64,000 nucleotides of DNA, from assembly GCA_016711285.1 (NCBI GenBank), contig JADJTG010000002.1, positions 496,001-560,000 of the forward strand, read 5' to 3'. Shown here one piece after another: positions 18,967 through 27,817 of this stretch. Numbering within the stretch: the first letter of the stretch is position 1; every line of letters begins with the position of its first letter. The notes beneath the pieces are model-generated. The model saw only the letters and a list, made by a program, of their open reading frames with translations, searched no databases and had not been told where the DNA came from. Position numbers and translations under genes: made by a program. The DNA comes from Sphingobacteriales bacterium. GTDB taxonomy: Bacteria; Bacteroidota; Bacteroidia; Chitinophagales; UBA2359.

Positions 18967-19348
18967 TTTTTAGACATCAACATTTAATATACATTATAAA
19001 AAATAATCATTTTTAATAAATAAGACATAAGAAGGCAAGTAGTGTAAAAGGCAAAAAGAGTTATAAACTCAAAATAAAGTAAACTAAATAAAATATTATA
19101 AATCAATAAGTTATAAAATATAAACCACCATATTGCATAAACATTCCGCTACATATTTCATTATTGAACAGGCAACGTTGGCAAAAAGTTATAGGAGCAA
19201 ATACAAAAAATTTTAAAAACTGCTGAAAACTTGGCTTAATGTTCGCTTAACTATTTTCCATAGAGGAGTATTCATTCCGGCAGTTTAACTTAAATAAGGA
19301 GTTTATCCGACTCTATAAAAGATTTTACAGATTTGATATATATATACG
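18967..19348. other. A/T-rich intergenic stretch, no gene seen
   Basis: About 380 bp of strongly A/T-rich sequence lies between divergent hemB and the DUF3822 gene. I see no open frame with coding character, no RNA gene and no clear repeat. It probably contains the promoter of the DUF3822 gene. Confidence 0.5.
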
Positions 19349-20107
19349 ATGGAATCGTCAAAAATACTTTCCGATATCAGTATAAAACATCTTAACTTTG
19401 ATTCTATTGATTTGAAGAAGAGTAAATTATGTATTTTTATTTCTGATTATATTCTTGCTTATGCCGTATGCGATATGCAAGATTGTGTGCAACGTCTTAA
19501 ATCCTATCCTTTGTATGGCAGCTCTTATTTACACGATTTCGGCAAGCTCAAAGATATATTAGACAAAGATGAACTTCTCAGTTCGGCGTATCGCTTTGAT
19601 GATGTATCGATTGCGCTGTCGGGTTTGTTGAATACTTTTGTACCGCACGAATTTTTTGACGGCAGCGATTTGCGCCAATACTTTGATTTTAATCTCGCCC
19701 CGCAACACAACGTACAACTGCGTTGCGATGAAATTCGCGGTTTTGACTATTTCAACATCTACGCTATTGACCACGCACTGACGGAGGTTTTAGACCGTTC
19801 TTTTGAAGATTATACGCTCAAACACGCTCAATCGGTGCTCTTGTCTTCGGTGCTGAAAGATTATTTGCAGCCTTCTGCACGTTTTTCATCTCGCCTTATC
19901 ATACACCGCGAAAGCAACCATTTAGATATTTTTTGGCTGCAAGCGGGCAAACTGCAATTTATCAATCGGTTTGTTTATCAAAGTGCCGAAGATTTTTTGT
20001 ATTATGTGCTGAGTGTGATTTTTGGCAAACGCCCTTCGCGCTATACTTATTGCCCTGAAATGGCTTTAATTCCTCAGCAGAAATTCTACAACCTGTTTTC
20101 TGTATAA
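19349..20107 (+). CDS. DUF3822 family protein
   Basis: This 252-residue protein of a Bacteroidota-specific family is predicted to have an actin/ASKHA-like fold. Recognisable features are the N-terminal paired short strands (KSKLCIFISDYILAYAVCD), the central FVPHEFFDG, DEIRGFDYFNIYAID, and SRLIIHRESNHLDIFWLQAGKLQFINRF, followed by AEDFLYYVLSV. The last 25 residues look unlike the family and the protein is somewhat short, so a late frame error is possible. Function unknown; family members often sit near an rRNA methyltransferase gene, which is not seen here. Confidence 0.7.
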   Translation: MESSKILSDISIKHLNFDSIDLKKSKLCIFISDYILAYAVCDMQDCVQRLKSYPLYGSSYLHDFGKLKDILDKDELLSSAYRFDDVSIALSGLLNTFVPHEFFDGSDLRQYFDFNLAPQHNVQLRCDEIRGFDYFNIYAIDHALTEVLDRSFEDYTLKHAQSVLLSSVLKDYLQPSARFSSRLIIHRESNHLDIFWLQAGKLQFINRFVYQSAEDFLYYVLSVIFGKRPSRYTYCPEMALIPQQKFYNLFSV

Positions 20108-20235
20108 TAATTATTTTGTTGTAGGTGTGGCGTTTTTGTGCTTGCGCAAAAAATATCGGTACAGAATTGTAATTTTTTCTTGCGGTTGGCAATACCTTGC
20201 AAGTGTCGGTGATGCAGATAAAACATAAAAATACT

Positions 20236-20243
20236 TATCTTTG
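20236..20243 (+). promoter_or_regulatory. TAnnTTTG promoter element before the MBL hydrolase
   Basis: TATCTTTG at 20236-20243 is a good -7 element. It overlaps the first possible ATG (20244), which argues that translation begins at the GTG at 20283 instead. Confidence 0.5.
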
Positions 20244-20282
20244 ATGCTGTATTTTTTATATTATCATCTTTTTTTTAATGCC

Positions 20283-20927
20283 GTGCTTCAAGTACATTAT
20301 TTCACGTTCAACGATTTTCGGGAAAACACCTATTTGGTGTGGGACGACAGCCTCGCCTGCCTCATCATTGACCCGGGTTGCAGCACTGCCGCCGAGCGCA
20401 AAGAACTCAGCAATTTTATCGCCGCCCAACAACTACAGCCCTGCCGCTTGCTCAATACCCACTGCCACATTGACCATATTTTCGGCAATGCCTACATCGC
20501 CGACCGCTATGGTTTGGGCTTGGAAATACACGAAGGCGAAGTACCGATTTTGCAAGGGGCAAAAGCCTATACGCAAATGTGGGGTATGCACTATGAAGAG
20601 TCGCCGCAGCCGCAGCGTTTCATTTCTGAAAAAGACGAAATCAGCTTTGGCAATGGCAGTGTCCTGAAAATCCTCTTTACACCCGGACACTCTCCGGCGA
20701 GCATTTGTTTTTACAGTGCCGCCTCGCAATTTGTCATCGGCGGCGATGTATTGTTTGAGGGCAGTATCGGGCGCACCGACCTCCCTGGCGGCAACTACAA
20801 TACACTTATTCGCAGCATTAAAACACAATTGCTCACGCTACCCGACCATGTAAAAGTATATGCCGGTCACGGCGATCCCACCACCATCGGCACAGAACGC
20901 CGTTTTAATCCTTTTTTGAAAGAATAA
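20283..20927 (+). CDS. MBL-fold metallo-hydrolase (glyoxalase II-like)
   Basis: This cytosolic metallo-beta-lactamase-fold hydrolase has about 214 residues. The zinc ligands are visible: NTHCHIDH (HxHxDH), TPGHS, GGDVLFEGSIGRTD and YAGHGDPTTIG, ending with the usual conserved NPF near the C-terminus (RRFNPFLKE). This subgroup is close to hydroxyacylglutathione hydrolases but lacks proof of that activity. The frame is open from 20241, but the first ATG falls on a promoter element, and the family N-terminus (VHYFTFNDFRENTY) begins just after the GTG at 20283. Confidence 0.82.
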   Translation: MLQVHYFTFNDFRENTYLVWDDSLACLIIDPGCSTAAERKELSNFIAAQQLQPCRLLNTHCHIDHIFGNAYIADRYGLGLEIHEGEVPILQGAKAYTQMWGMHYEESPQPQRFISEKDEISFGNGSVLKILFTPGHSPASICFYSAASQFVIGGDVLFEGSIGRTDLPGGNYNTLIRSIKTQLLTLPDHVKVYAGHGDPTTIGTERRFNPFLKE

Positions 20928-21060
20928 GACAGTATTTGTCTGTTATACAGTTTTTTTTTAACGTACCTTTGCTGCCCGAAAACAAACACAGCATTTTTTT
21001 TGCTATATTTTTGTTAGCCTTTTTTTGAAACTACGTCTCTCTAATACGCTAAACTCTCTT

Positions 21061-21633
21061 GTGAAACCCGACAGAAATACTTTATTTTGGCTCAGTTGCC
21101 TCACTTTATTCGGCTTTGGCATTGCGGGCTTACTCGGTGTGCATTGGTTTCAGGATACGCCTTTGCGTCAGGTGCTGCTCGGCGGCAGTATATGGTATCG
21201 TCAGTTGCTGTGGGGAGCAGTGGTAGGCGGTGCGGGCGCACTGTTGGTTACGTTGCTCGTGCGCCTAAAACCTTTTCAAAGCATCCATCAATTATTTGAA
21301 GATGTATTGGATATTCGCGGTATTGATATGCACGATGTTGTTTTTTATTCATTTTGTGCTGCTATCGGCGAAGAGTTGTTTTTCAGGGCGGGATTGCAAA
21401 TGCACTTGGGCAATCTGCTCACCTCTACTATTTTTGTAATGCTGCACGGCTATCTCAACCCCAAAAACTGGCAATTGAGTATTTTTGGTTTTATCCTCAT
21501 TGCATTAAGCTGCGCTTTTGGTTATTTATTCACCGTTCAAGGTTTTTTTGCTGCCGTTGCCGCCCATTTTGTGTATGATGTGCTGGTGTTCAGCTATTTG
21601 ATATTCCTCACACCAAAGCCGCAACCGAACTAA
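21061..21633 (+). CDS. CPBP-family intramembrane protease-like protein
   Basis: This membrane protein of about 190 residues with several hydrophobic helices is related to CAAX-type (Rce1/CPBP) intramembrane metalloproteases. The motifs are present: AAIGEELFFRAGLQ (EExxxR), an F-x-x-x-HG block (IFVMLHGYLN) and the late AAHFVYDVLVF. A TACCTTTG promoter-like word lies about 100 bp upstream. No ATG opens the frame; the GTG at 21061 (then KPDRNTLFWL) is chosen over a TTG at 21025. The substrate is unknown; in bacteria such proteins serve in bacteriocin immunity or membrane-protein processing. Confidence 0.75.
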   Translation: MKPDRNTLFWLSCLTLFGFGIAGLLGVHWFQDTPLRQVLLGGSIWYRQLLWGAVVGGAGALLVTLLVRLKPFQSIHQLFEDVLDIRGIDMHDVVFYSFCAAIGEELFFRAGLQMHLGNLLTSTIFVMLHGYLNPKNWQLSIFGFILIALSCAFGYLFTVQGFFAAVAAHFVYDVLVFSYLIFLTPKPQPN

Positions 21634-21643
21634 AATCCGCATT

Positions 21644-22243
21644 ATGTTTGAAACGCTATGGCAACAAATCGTACAAAGCTCCGCTTTGGAAGCAATAGCG
21701 GTAATTTTCGGTTTGTTGAGCGTATATTTTTCAGGACGCAACCATATCGCCGTTTATCCTACGGGTATTGTGAATGTATTGTTGTATGTATATATCTGCT
21801 TCAATAGTAAATTGTATGCGGATATGGGTATTCAAATGTATTATTTTGTGATGAGCGTATATGGCTGGATACACTGGAATCAAGTGCAGCAAAATGAGCA
21901 AAGCGGAATTATGCACAACAGCTCCCGCGAAAATCTGCGCGATGCGGGCTTATTTTTTTTGTTTTTTGGGTTAATTTATGCCCTACTTCGCCACTACACC
22001 GACAGCGATGTACCTTTTTGGGATAGCCTCACGACCGCCATTTTTTTGGTAGCGATGTATTTGATGGCACGCAAAAAAATAGAACACTGGCTTTGGTGGA
22101 TAGCAGGAGATATAATGGTAATTCCTTTGTTTATATATAAAGGTTTAGTGCTTACGGCATTTCAATATGTAGTATTTACAGCATTGGCAATCTATGGATT
22201 TTGGCAATGGAAGCAGCAAATAGCAAGTCCCCGAAAAAAATAA
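21644..22243 (+). CDS. pnuC: Nicotinamide riboside transporter
   Basis: This 199-residue inner-membrane protein with about seven helices facilitates uptake of nicotinamide riboside. Family blocks include EAIAVIFGLLSVYFSGRNHI, YPTGIVNVLLYVYI, YADMGIQMYYFVMSVYGWIHW and the late LWWIAGDIMVIPLFIYKG, which hold the tryptophan/asparagine substrate-site residues. The next gene, a NadR-like riboside kinase, starts inside the 3' end of pnuC (overlap 37 nt), so import and phosphorylation are translated together. Confidence 0.92.
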   Translation: MFETLWQQIVQSSALEAIAVIFGLLSVYFSGRNHIAVYPTGIVNVLLYVYICFNSKLYADMGIQMYYFVMSVYGWIHWNQVQQNEQSGIMHNSSRENLRDAGLFFLFFGLIYALLRHYTDSDVPFWDSLTTAIFLVAMYLMARKKIEHWLWWIAGDIMVIPLFIYKGLVLTAFQYVVFTALAIYGFWQWKQQIASPRKK

Positions 22244-22764
22244 TTATAACAGGTGCGGAGTCTTCGGGCAAAAGCACTCTAGCAGCAGCGTTGGCGGCGC
22301 ATTTCGGTGTGCCGCAAGTGCCGGAATATGCGCGTATTTTTTTTGAACAGCGGAACAGCACCGACTACTGCGAAAACGACTTATTGCAAATAGCCCAAGG
22401 GCAAACAAATTTGGAGGCACAAATCGCAGCAACATTTCCAGAAGCCCCATTTATTATTTGCGATACCGACTTAATCACCATAAAAATCTGGAGCGATGAT
22501 AAATACGGGCATTGCCACCCGTGGATAGAAGAACAACTACATTCCGACCCCCAGAATTTGTATTTGCTCTGTGTGCCCGACCTGCCTTGGCACTACGACC
22601 CCCTGCGCGAAAACCCACACAATCATTCCGAAATTTATGCTTTGTACGAAGCGCACCTGCAAAGCCGCCATCTCAACTATGTACGCATCAGCGGCAGCGG
22701 CAACACACGAACCACCGCCGCTATCCGTGCCGTAGAGCAGCAATTACAACTTTGGCAAAAATGA
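22207..22764 (+). CDS. NadR-like nicotinamide riboside kinase / P-loop ATPase
   Basis: This 185-residue protein corresponds to the C-terminal kinase domain of NadR, which phosphorylates nicotinamide riboside to NMN and so traps the imported vitamin. It has a Walker A motif GAESSGKS near residue 16, PEYARIFFEQ (typical of this group) and CDTDLITIKIWSDDKYG. There is no nucleotidylyl-transferase domain, so NMN adenylation must be done elsewhere. The ATG at 22207 overlaps pnuC. The operon arrangement strongly supports the role in NAD salvage. Confidence 0.85.
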   Translation: MEAANSKSPKKIIITGAESSGKSTLAAALAAHFGVPQVPEYARIFFEQRNSTDYCENDLLQIAQGQTNLEAQIAATFPEAPFIICDTDLITIKIWSDDKYGHCHPWIEEQLHSDPQNLYLLCVPDLPWHYDPLRENPHNHSEIYALYEAHLQSRHLNYVRISGSGNTRTTAAIRAVEQQLQLWQK

Positions 22765-22865
22765 AACTTTGTTGTCGTCAGAGAAATTGTTTTAAATGAA
22801 TTGCGTATATTTTTTTATTTTTGCAGAGACACGAATTGATTGTTAAATCAACTATAAAATTGACA

Positions 22866-22925
22866 ATGAAATTAGGAGTACTTGCGAGCAATAAAAAAAA
22901 GAAGGTTTCCAAAAAGACAAATTGA
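22866..22925 (+). CDS. Possible 19-residue basic peptide
   Basis: A short frame reads MKLGVLASNKKKKVSKKTN, rich in lysine, with a TATTTTTG promoter-like word about 45 nt upstream. It could be the start of a longer lysine-rich protein cut by an indel in the A8 run, or chance. Nothing similar is recognised. Confidence 0.25.
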   Translation: MKLGVLASNKKKKVSKKTN

Positions 22926-23035
22926 ACTATAAAAACGTACAGAGTCCACAACACCTATTTTGTGCATCAGATAGGTATGTATAATATAAATTTCAGAAAT
23001 GGTTTTTGTTATTTTTAAATTTTTATGCTACAAAA

Positions 23036-23338
23036 ATGGCAAATAAAACGTCTCAGCATATTTTAGGAACTTCAGCGAATCTTTTAGGATTTTGCCTCAT
23101 CGTAATTACGTCCTTTCATTTAGCCGATAAAAAAGAAAACAGTTTGATTGATGAACTGACTTCGCTTATTGCTTTGCTGCTGACTATATCTTCAATGCTA
23201 TCTTTTATTTCTATCAGAACTGAAAATAAAATAAAAGAAGAAAAACTGGAGCGATATGCCGATTATCTGTTTTTGTTTTCACTTATTGGAATTTTTGGAA
23301 TAATCCTTTTTGTACTGATTCATTTTTTAAGCAGCTAA
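23036..23338 (+). CDS. Small membrane protein, three predicted helices
   Basis: This is a protein of about 100 residues of unknown family. Hydrophobic segments lie at about 10-28, 42-60 and 77-97, with a charged stretch (RTENKIKEEKLERY) between the last two. The ATG at 23036 (MANKTSQH) is preferred to one ten codons earlier. It is followed after 93 bp by an AAA ATPase operon on the same strand and may belong to that accessory group. Confidence 0.55.
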   Translation: MANKTSQHILGTSANLLGFCLIVITSFHLADKKENSLIDELTSLIALLLTISSMLSFISIRTENKIKEEKLERYADYLFLFSLIGIFGIILFVLIHFLSS

Positions 23339-23431
23339 AAAAGAATCCTATAACACAAGTTGGTCAGACAATAGTAAGCACCAATTCTAAAACCTCACCC
23401 TGTAAACAGACAGAAATATGACATTAAAGAT

Positions 23432-24742
23432 ATGAATGACAACACAATAAACAACCTGCGGGAAGCATTGCAGCACTCGCCCGACAATACTCCGTTGCGA
23501 TTTTTATTGGCTGATTCTTTATTAACTTTGAACAGACTCGAAGAAGCAGAAAAGGAGTTTGCAGCGATACTTAAACTGACCAACGACCACAAAGCAAAAA
23601 TCGGGCTTGCCAAGGTGTTTTTTAAAAAAGGCAGCTATTCAGCCTGCAATGTCATTTTGGAAGAAGTGATTGAAAACGGAACAAATGACCTGAGTGTTTT
23701 TACGCTATATGCAAAGGGGCTTTTAAAAGAGAATGCAATAGCAGCCGCAATAGAGGCATACAAAAAAGCCTTGGCGATTGACCCTGATTATTTTGACGAA
23801 GAACTCGACAGCCAATTGCGGCAAAAAAACAGCAGCAAAATTACGGAAACAGAAGAAATATCAGACAGCCGATTTTTACAAAAACCCAATATCAGCTTCG
23901 GTGATGTGGGAGGAATGGAAGCAGTAAAAAAAGAAATTGAATTAAAAATTATTAAACCACTTCTTCACCCCGAACTCTACAAAGCATACGGTAAAAAAAT
24001 CGGTGGCGGGATTTTGCTATACGGTCCGCCGGGCTGCGGAAAAACATTTATAGCCAAAGCAACTGCCGGACAAATAAATGCTAAATTTATCAGCGTCAGT
24101 CTGAACGATATTTTGGATATGTGGATTGGCAACAGCGAAAAAAATCTGCACGAAATTTTTGAGTTAGCCCGACACCACACACCTTGCGTATTGTTTATTG
24201 ATGAAATTGACGCGCTGGGTGCAAGTAGAAGCGATATGAAACAATCAAGTGGCAGACATTTGATCAATCAGTTTTTGCAGGAACTTGACGGCATTGACAG
24301 CACAAACGAGGGCGTTTTAGTGATGGGTGCAACAAACACTCCCTGGAATTTAGACTCCGCATTCAGACGACCCGGCAGATTTGACCGGATTATATTTGTT
24401 TCGCCGCCTGATGCAACGACAAGAGCATCTATTTTAAAATTAAAACTCAACAACAAGCCGACAGGAATAATTGATTTTCAAGCCATTGCCAAAAAAATGG
24501 AAAATTATTCGGGTGCAGATATTGATGCAATCATTGATTTGGCAATTGAGCAAAAACTTGAAATTTCGTTTAAAGACGGCATCATACAACCCCTTGAAAC
24601 AAACGACCTGCTGACTGCCCTGAAAAAACATAAACCCAGCAGCACTCAGGAGTGGTTTTCAACCGCCAAAAATTTTGCTTTGTTTGCAAATGATTCAGGA
24701 CTGTATGACGATATATTAACTTACATGAAAATTAAAAAGTAA
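23432..24742 (+). CDS. AAA+ ATPase with N-terminal TPR region (SpoVK/Cdc48-like)
   Basis: In this 436-residue protein, residues 1-130 are TPR-like helices (LREALQHSPDNTPLRFLLAD, AYKKALAIDPDYFDEEL). Residues about 145-400 form one classic AAA domain: SFGDVGGMEAVKKEIE, Walker A LLYGPPGCGKT, Walker B VLFIDEIDALG, sensor 1 MGATNTPW, arginine fingers FRRPGRFDR and sensor 2 YSGADIDAII. It is therefore a single-ring remodelling or unfoldase ATPase whose TPR part probably picks the client. It is followed two bases later by a TPR membrane protein. The target is unknown. Confidence 0.85.
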   Translation: MNDNTINNLREALQHSPDNTPLRFLLADSLLTLNRLEEAEKEFAAILKLTNDHKAKIGLAKVFFKKGSYSACNVILEEVIENGTNDLSVFTLYAKGLLKENAIAAAIEAYKKALAIDPDYFDEELDSQLRQKNSSKITETEEISDSRFLQKPNISFGDVGGMEAVKKEIELKIIKPLLHPELYKAYGKKIGGGILLYGPPGCGKTFIAKATAGQINAKFISVSLNDILDMWIGNSEKNLHEIFELARHHTPCVLFIDEIDALGASRSDMKQSSGRHLINQFLQELDGIDSTNEGVLVMGATNTPWNLDSAFRRPGRFDRIIFVSPPDATTRASILKLKLNNKPTGIIDFQAIAKKMENYSGADIDAIIDLAIEQKLEISFKDGIIQPLETNDLLTALKKHKPSSTQEWFSTAKNFALFANDSGLYDDILTYMKIKK

Positions 24743-24744
24743 AT

Positions 24745-26001
24745 ATGATAGAGGATAACAGGCTATCAAGAGCAGAGGTGCTAATTGAGCAAAAAAAATA
24801 CGCAGATGCAGAAAAAATCCTTACAAATCTGCTCGCAGAATATTCCGATAATATTCATTTCCTGTCGCTACTGGCAGAAGTAAACTTACAGCAAAATAAA
24901 CCAGATGCAGCCAACGGTATCATTGATAATGCCATTGCGCTGTCGCCCGATACCTCACATTTATTTTATACCAAATCCCGCATTGCCATTATGCAGGATA
25001 AATTAGGTGAGGCAGAAAAACATATCTGTCAGGCAATTTCGTTAGAGCCTTACGATGCGGATTATTTTGCATTATTGGCAAGTATCAAGTTGGGGCGTAA
25101 GGATTTTAACGAGGCACTCGAAGCGGCAAACAAAGCCCTCTCCACAGATCCCGAAAATATATTGGCTCTCAACACAAGAAGTACGGCATTAAATAAACTA
25201 AACAGAAGCAAAGAAGCAGCTGAAACCATAGAAGGTGCTTTAAAAGAAGACCCGAACAATGCCTATACCCATGCCAATTATGGTTGGGGTTTATTAGAAA
25301 AAGGAGAATACAAAAAAGCCTTGGAGCACTTTAAAGAAGCACTCTCGAATGACCCCTCTTCTGACTACGCACAATCGGGAATATTAGAAGCCATCAAAGC
25401 TACCAATCCCATTTATCGCTGGTTTTTGAAATACCGATTTTGGATAAATAATCTGAAAGCTCAATATCAGTGGCGTTTTCTTATTGTTTTCTTTTTAGTT
25501 TTTAGAGCATTAAAAACTTTAGCCCGCAACAACGAAACCCTTCAGCCCTATTTAACGCCACTCGTTATTGTACTGGGTTTGCTGGCATTTTCAACGTGGA
25601 TAATTACCCCCATCAGTAATTTATTGCTAAGGTTCAATAAATACGGACAATTATTGTTAAGTAAAAAACAAAAAATGAGTGCAAACCTAGTGGCTGCAAG
25701 TTTAGGTGTTTTTATTGTCGGATTATTGTTATATTTTATCTTATCAGACGAAAGAATGTTGCCTCTTGCCATATTTGGTTTCCTGATGATGCCACCATTA
25801 GGAGTTGTATTTTCCCCATCTCAGAAAAAACAGGTATTATTAATTTATACTGTTGCTTTGGCTATAGCAGGTATCGTTGCCATTGCAATAACCTTTTCTA
25901 CGGGAAAAATACTTAACACAATGTCATTTGTATTCATTATAGGATTTGCAGTATTTCAGTGGGTTGCCAATTACTACTCAATCAAAACAGACAACGAATA
26001 A
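24745..26001 (+). CDS. TPR-repeat membrane protein, partner of the AAA ATPase
   Basis: In this 418-residue protein, residues 1-215 are about six tetratricopeptide repeats (AEKILTNLLAEYSDNIHFLS, EALEAANKALSTDPENILAL, ALEHFKEALSNDPSSDYAQS). Residues about 245-410 hold five or six membrane helices with no recognisable family. It starts two bases after the ATPase stop, so the two are translationally linked. A plausible reading is a membrane anchor that presents cytosolic TPRs to the TPR-ATPase. That is inference from layout. Confidence 0.7.
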   Translation: MIEDNRLSRAEVLIEQKKYADAEKILTNLLAEYSDNIHFLSLLAEVNLQQNKPDAANGIIDNAIALSPDTSHLFYTKSRIAIMQDKLGEAEKHICQAISLEPYDADYFALLASIKLGRKDFNEALEAANKALSTDPENILALNTRSTALNKLNRSKEAAETIEGALKEDPNNAYTHANYGWGLLEKGEYKKALEHFKEALSNDPSSDYAQSGILEAIKATNPIYRWFLKYRFWINNLKAQYQWRFLIVFFLVFRALKTLARNNETLQPYLTPLVIVLGLLAFSTWIITPISNLLLRFNKYGQLLLSKKQKMSANLVAASLGVFIVGLLLYFILSDERMLPLAIFGFLMMPPLGVVFSPSQKKQVLLIYTVALAIAGIVAIAITFSTGKILNTMSFVFIIGFAVFQWVANYYSIKTDNE

Positions 26002-26008
26002 TAAAAAA

Positions 26009-26473
26009 ATGAAACATCAACAAATTCAAAAACTGGAAGAAACAAGAAAAAATTTTACTCCGATTAATAACATAAACACAAAATACAAAAACAGCTTATC
26101 ACTTCCTGATAAGTTAGCATTATGGATTACTAACCATGTAGGCAGTATGGTTTTTTTCTTTCTGATTTTTATATGGACTATCACTTGGCTTAGTTGGAAT
26201 ACCCTTGCCCCCATTCCATTGCGTTTCGATCCGTTTCCTGCTTTTGTTTTATGGTTATTTATATCAAATATGATTCAAATATTTCTTATGCCTTTAATTA
26301 TGGTGGGGCAAAATTTGCAATCAAAACATGCCGAACTAAGAGCAGAAGAAAATTTCAAGGTTAACAAAAAATCCGAAACCGAAGTTGAAATAATATTAAG
26401 GCATTTAGAGCATCAAAATGAAATGATTCTTGAAATTTTAACGAAGATTGAACAGATGGAAAAAAATAAATGA
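26009..26473 (+). CDS. DUF1003-like membrane protein
   Basis: This protein of about 155 residues has two membrane helices (about 42-62 and 75-97). The order DKLALWITNHVGSMVFFFLI, FDPFPAFVLWLFIS, LMPLIMVGQNLQSKHAELRA and NKKSETEVEII follows the DUF1003 pattern. It starts 7 nt after the TPR gene and overlaps an alternative start inside it, completing a three-gene operon. Family function unknown. Confidence 0.75.
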   Translation: MKHQQIQKLEETRKNFTPINNINTKYKNSLSLPDKLALWITNHVGSMVFFFLIFIWTITWLSWNTLAPIPLRFDPFPAFVLWLFISNMIQIFLMPLIMVGQNLQSKHAELRAEENFKVNKKSETEVEIILRHLEHQNEMILEILTKIEQMEKNK

Positions 26474-26632
26474 GCCTTGAAAGCATCGAATACGAGGAAA
26501 AAAGTTAAATTTAAGAAATAATAAAAATCTACAAATAAAACGGTAGAAGTAAAAGCGGTTTCAGGCTTTATCAAAGTGCAGTTGTATCTTCTTTATTACT
26601 CACATTTGGTTAATATTTTATAATTTTGCATT

Positions 26633-27533
26633 ATGGGCTATAGTAGAACAAAATTTGAACAAAGAGGATTTGACGTAAAAGAATACCAGAAGTATTATCA
26701 TCGTCATCAAATAGAATACATACGCAAGAAATTGCGTTGCGTTTTTCTGTATAATCAAGGGAAAGAATTTAAAGAAATCCCTTTGGAATTGAAGGTACAT
26801 TGGCAAAGTGTTCGTAAATATATCAATGAGTATATTATGGGCGGCTTTGAGCAATTATGCAAGCGGGTTGAGCGAAAACAACCCAGCCAACTAAGCGAGT
26901 TTCAAATGTTTGATTTTAAGGAAGTTGTTTTAAATAAACGTCCCTTGGAGGTAGGTTTAAAGGGGAATATTTGGACAGGCAACGAGATGAAAGCCTATCT
27001 AAAAGCCACCTATGGAGTAGTTTATAAATCAGGCATTTATGACTTATTGGAACGCTTAAATCTGAGCCACCAGAAAGCCCATTTTGATAAGACTAAACGG
27101 ATTCTTAGCCATTGACCTTTTTGATGCGGATTGTCTGTTCCAAGCCAACCAAGTAGCCAAAGCCAACCAAGTAGCTCAATATTTTGCCGATTTATCACTT
27201 ATTTATCAAAATAAAGGGATTAAAAAAGTAGTTGTTTATTTGGATAATAACCGCACACATAAGCAGAAAATGAAAACAATTTATCAAGAATTGACGGCTC
27301 AATTAAATCTTGAAATAGATTTTAGATACCTAACTCCTTACTCTCCAAAACTTAATTTGGTAGAGTATGCCATACACTTGATAAGGTTAAATGTGACGCA
27401 CAATGCTGATTGTAAAGACTCTTTACAAAAATTTGAACAGCATATCAATGAACTAACTAAACAAAAAATATTTACTAAAAATCAAATTGTCAATATTTTA
27501 CAACATATTGATGACCTTATCAATAAAAATTAG
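26633..27533 (+). pseudogene. IS630-family transposase remnant with internal deletion
   Basis: The first part (26633-27115) holds the helix-turn-helix region (NQGKEFKEIPLELKVHWQSV, LKATYGVVYKSGIYDLLERL). The second (27084-27533) holds the C-terminal catalytic part (LNGFLAIDLFDAD, VVYLDNNRTHKQK, YSPKLNLVEYAIHLIR). The segment that should carry the first catalytic aspartate is missing between SHQKAHFDK and LNGFLAID, and the frame also changes there. The element cannot encode an active transposase. Its right end abuts the 3' end of a hypothetical gene on the opposite strand. Confidence 0.75.
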
Positions 27534-27815
27534 TATCTATATCCCGAAAGGGAATAAATTATTTTTTTGTAAACTTCTTCTAATTTTTCATCATCAATGC
27601 TGTTCCATTTCAGCTCTTTTCCGTATTCTCTTTCGGCTTCTCCTATTGCATTTTTAATTGATGATTTATAATCAGCGTGAATTTGTTTTTCATCTCTGAA
27701 ATGATGAATTGTTGAGCCGAAACCTCTTTATCGTATTCGACAACATATAGTATTTCTGCCGGTTTTTCTCTTATACTTTCTCCGCCCTTCACAGTCCATC
27801 TTATACCAAATAAAC
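27530..27815 (-). pseudogene. 3' half of a hypothetical gene split by an IS630 element
   Basis: Read on the minus strand from the right edge of the IS, the frame gives RCLFGIRWTVKGGESIREK and ILYVVEYDKEVSAQQFI. After one frame change it continues HFRDEKQIHADYKSSIKNAI, GEAEREYGKELKWN and EEVYKKII, then a stop at 27530. It matches nothing I know. The 5' half is at 28905-29312 on the far side of the element. Confidence 0.55.
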
Positions 27816-27817
27816 AT

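Noticed and set aside
22800..23000. Another copy of the double-hairpin box (TTGCGTATAT at about 22802)
   Set aside because: Only the first 10 bases match; the partner arms and the cassette junction are absent.
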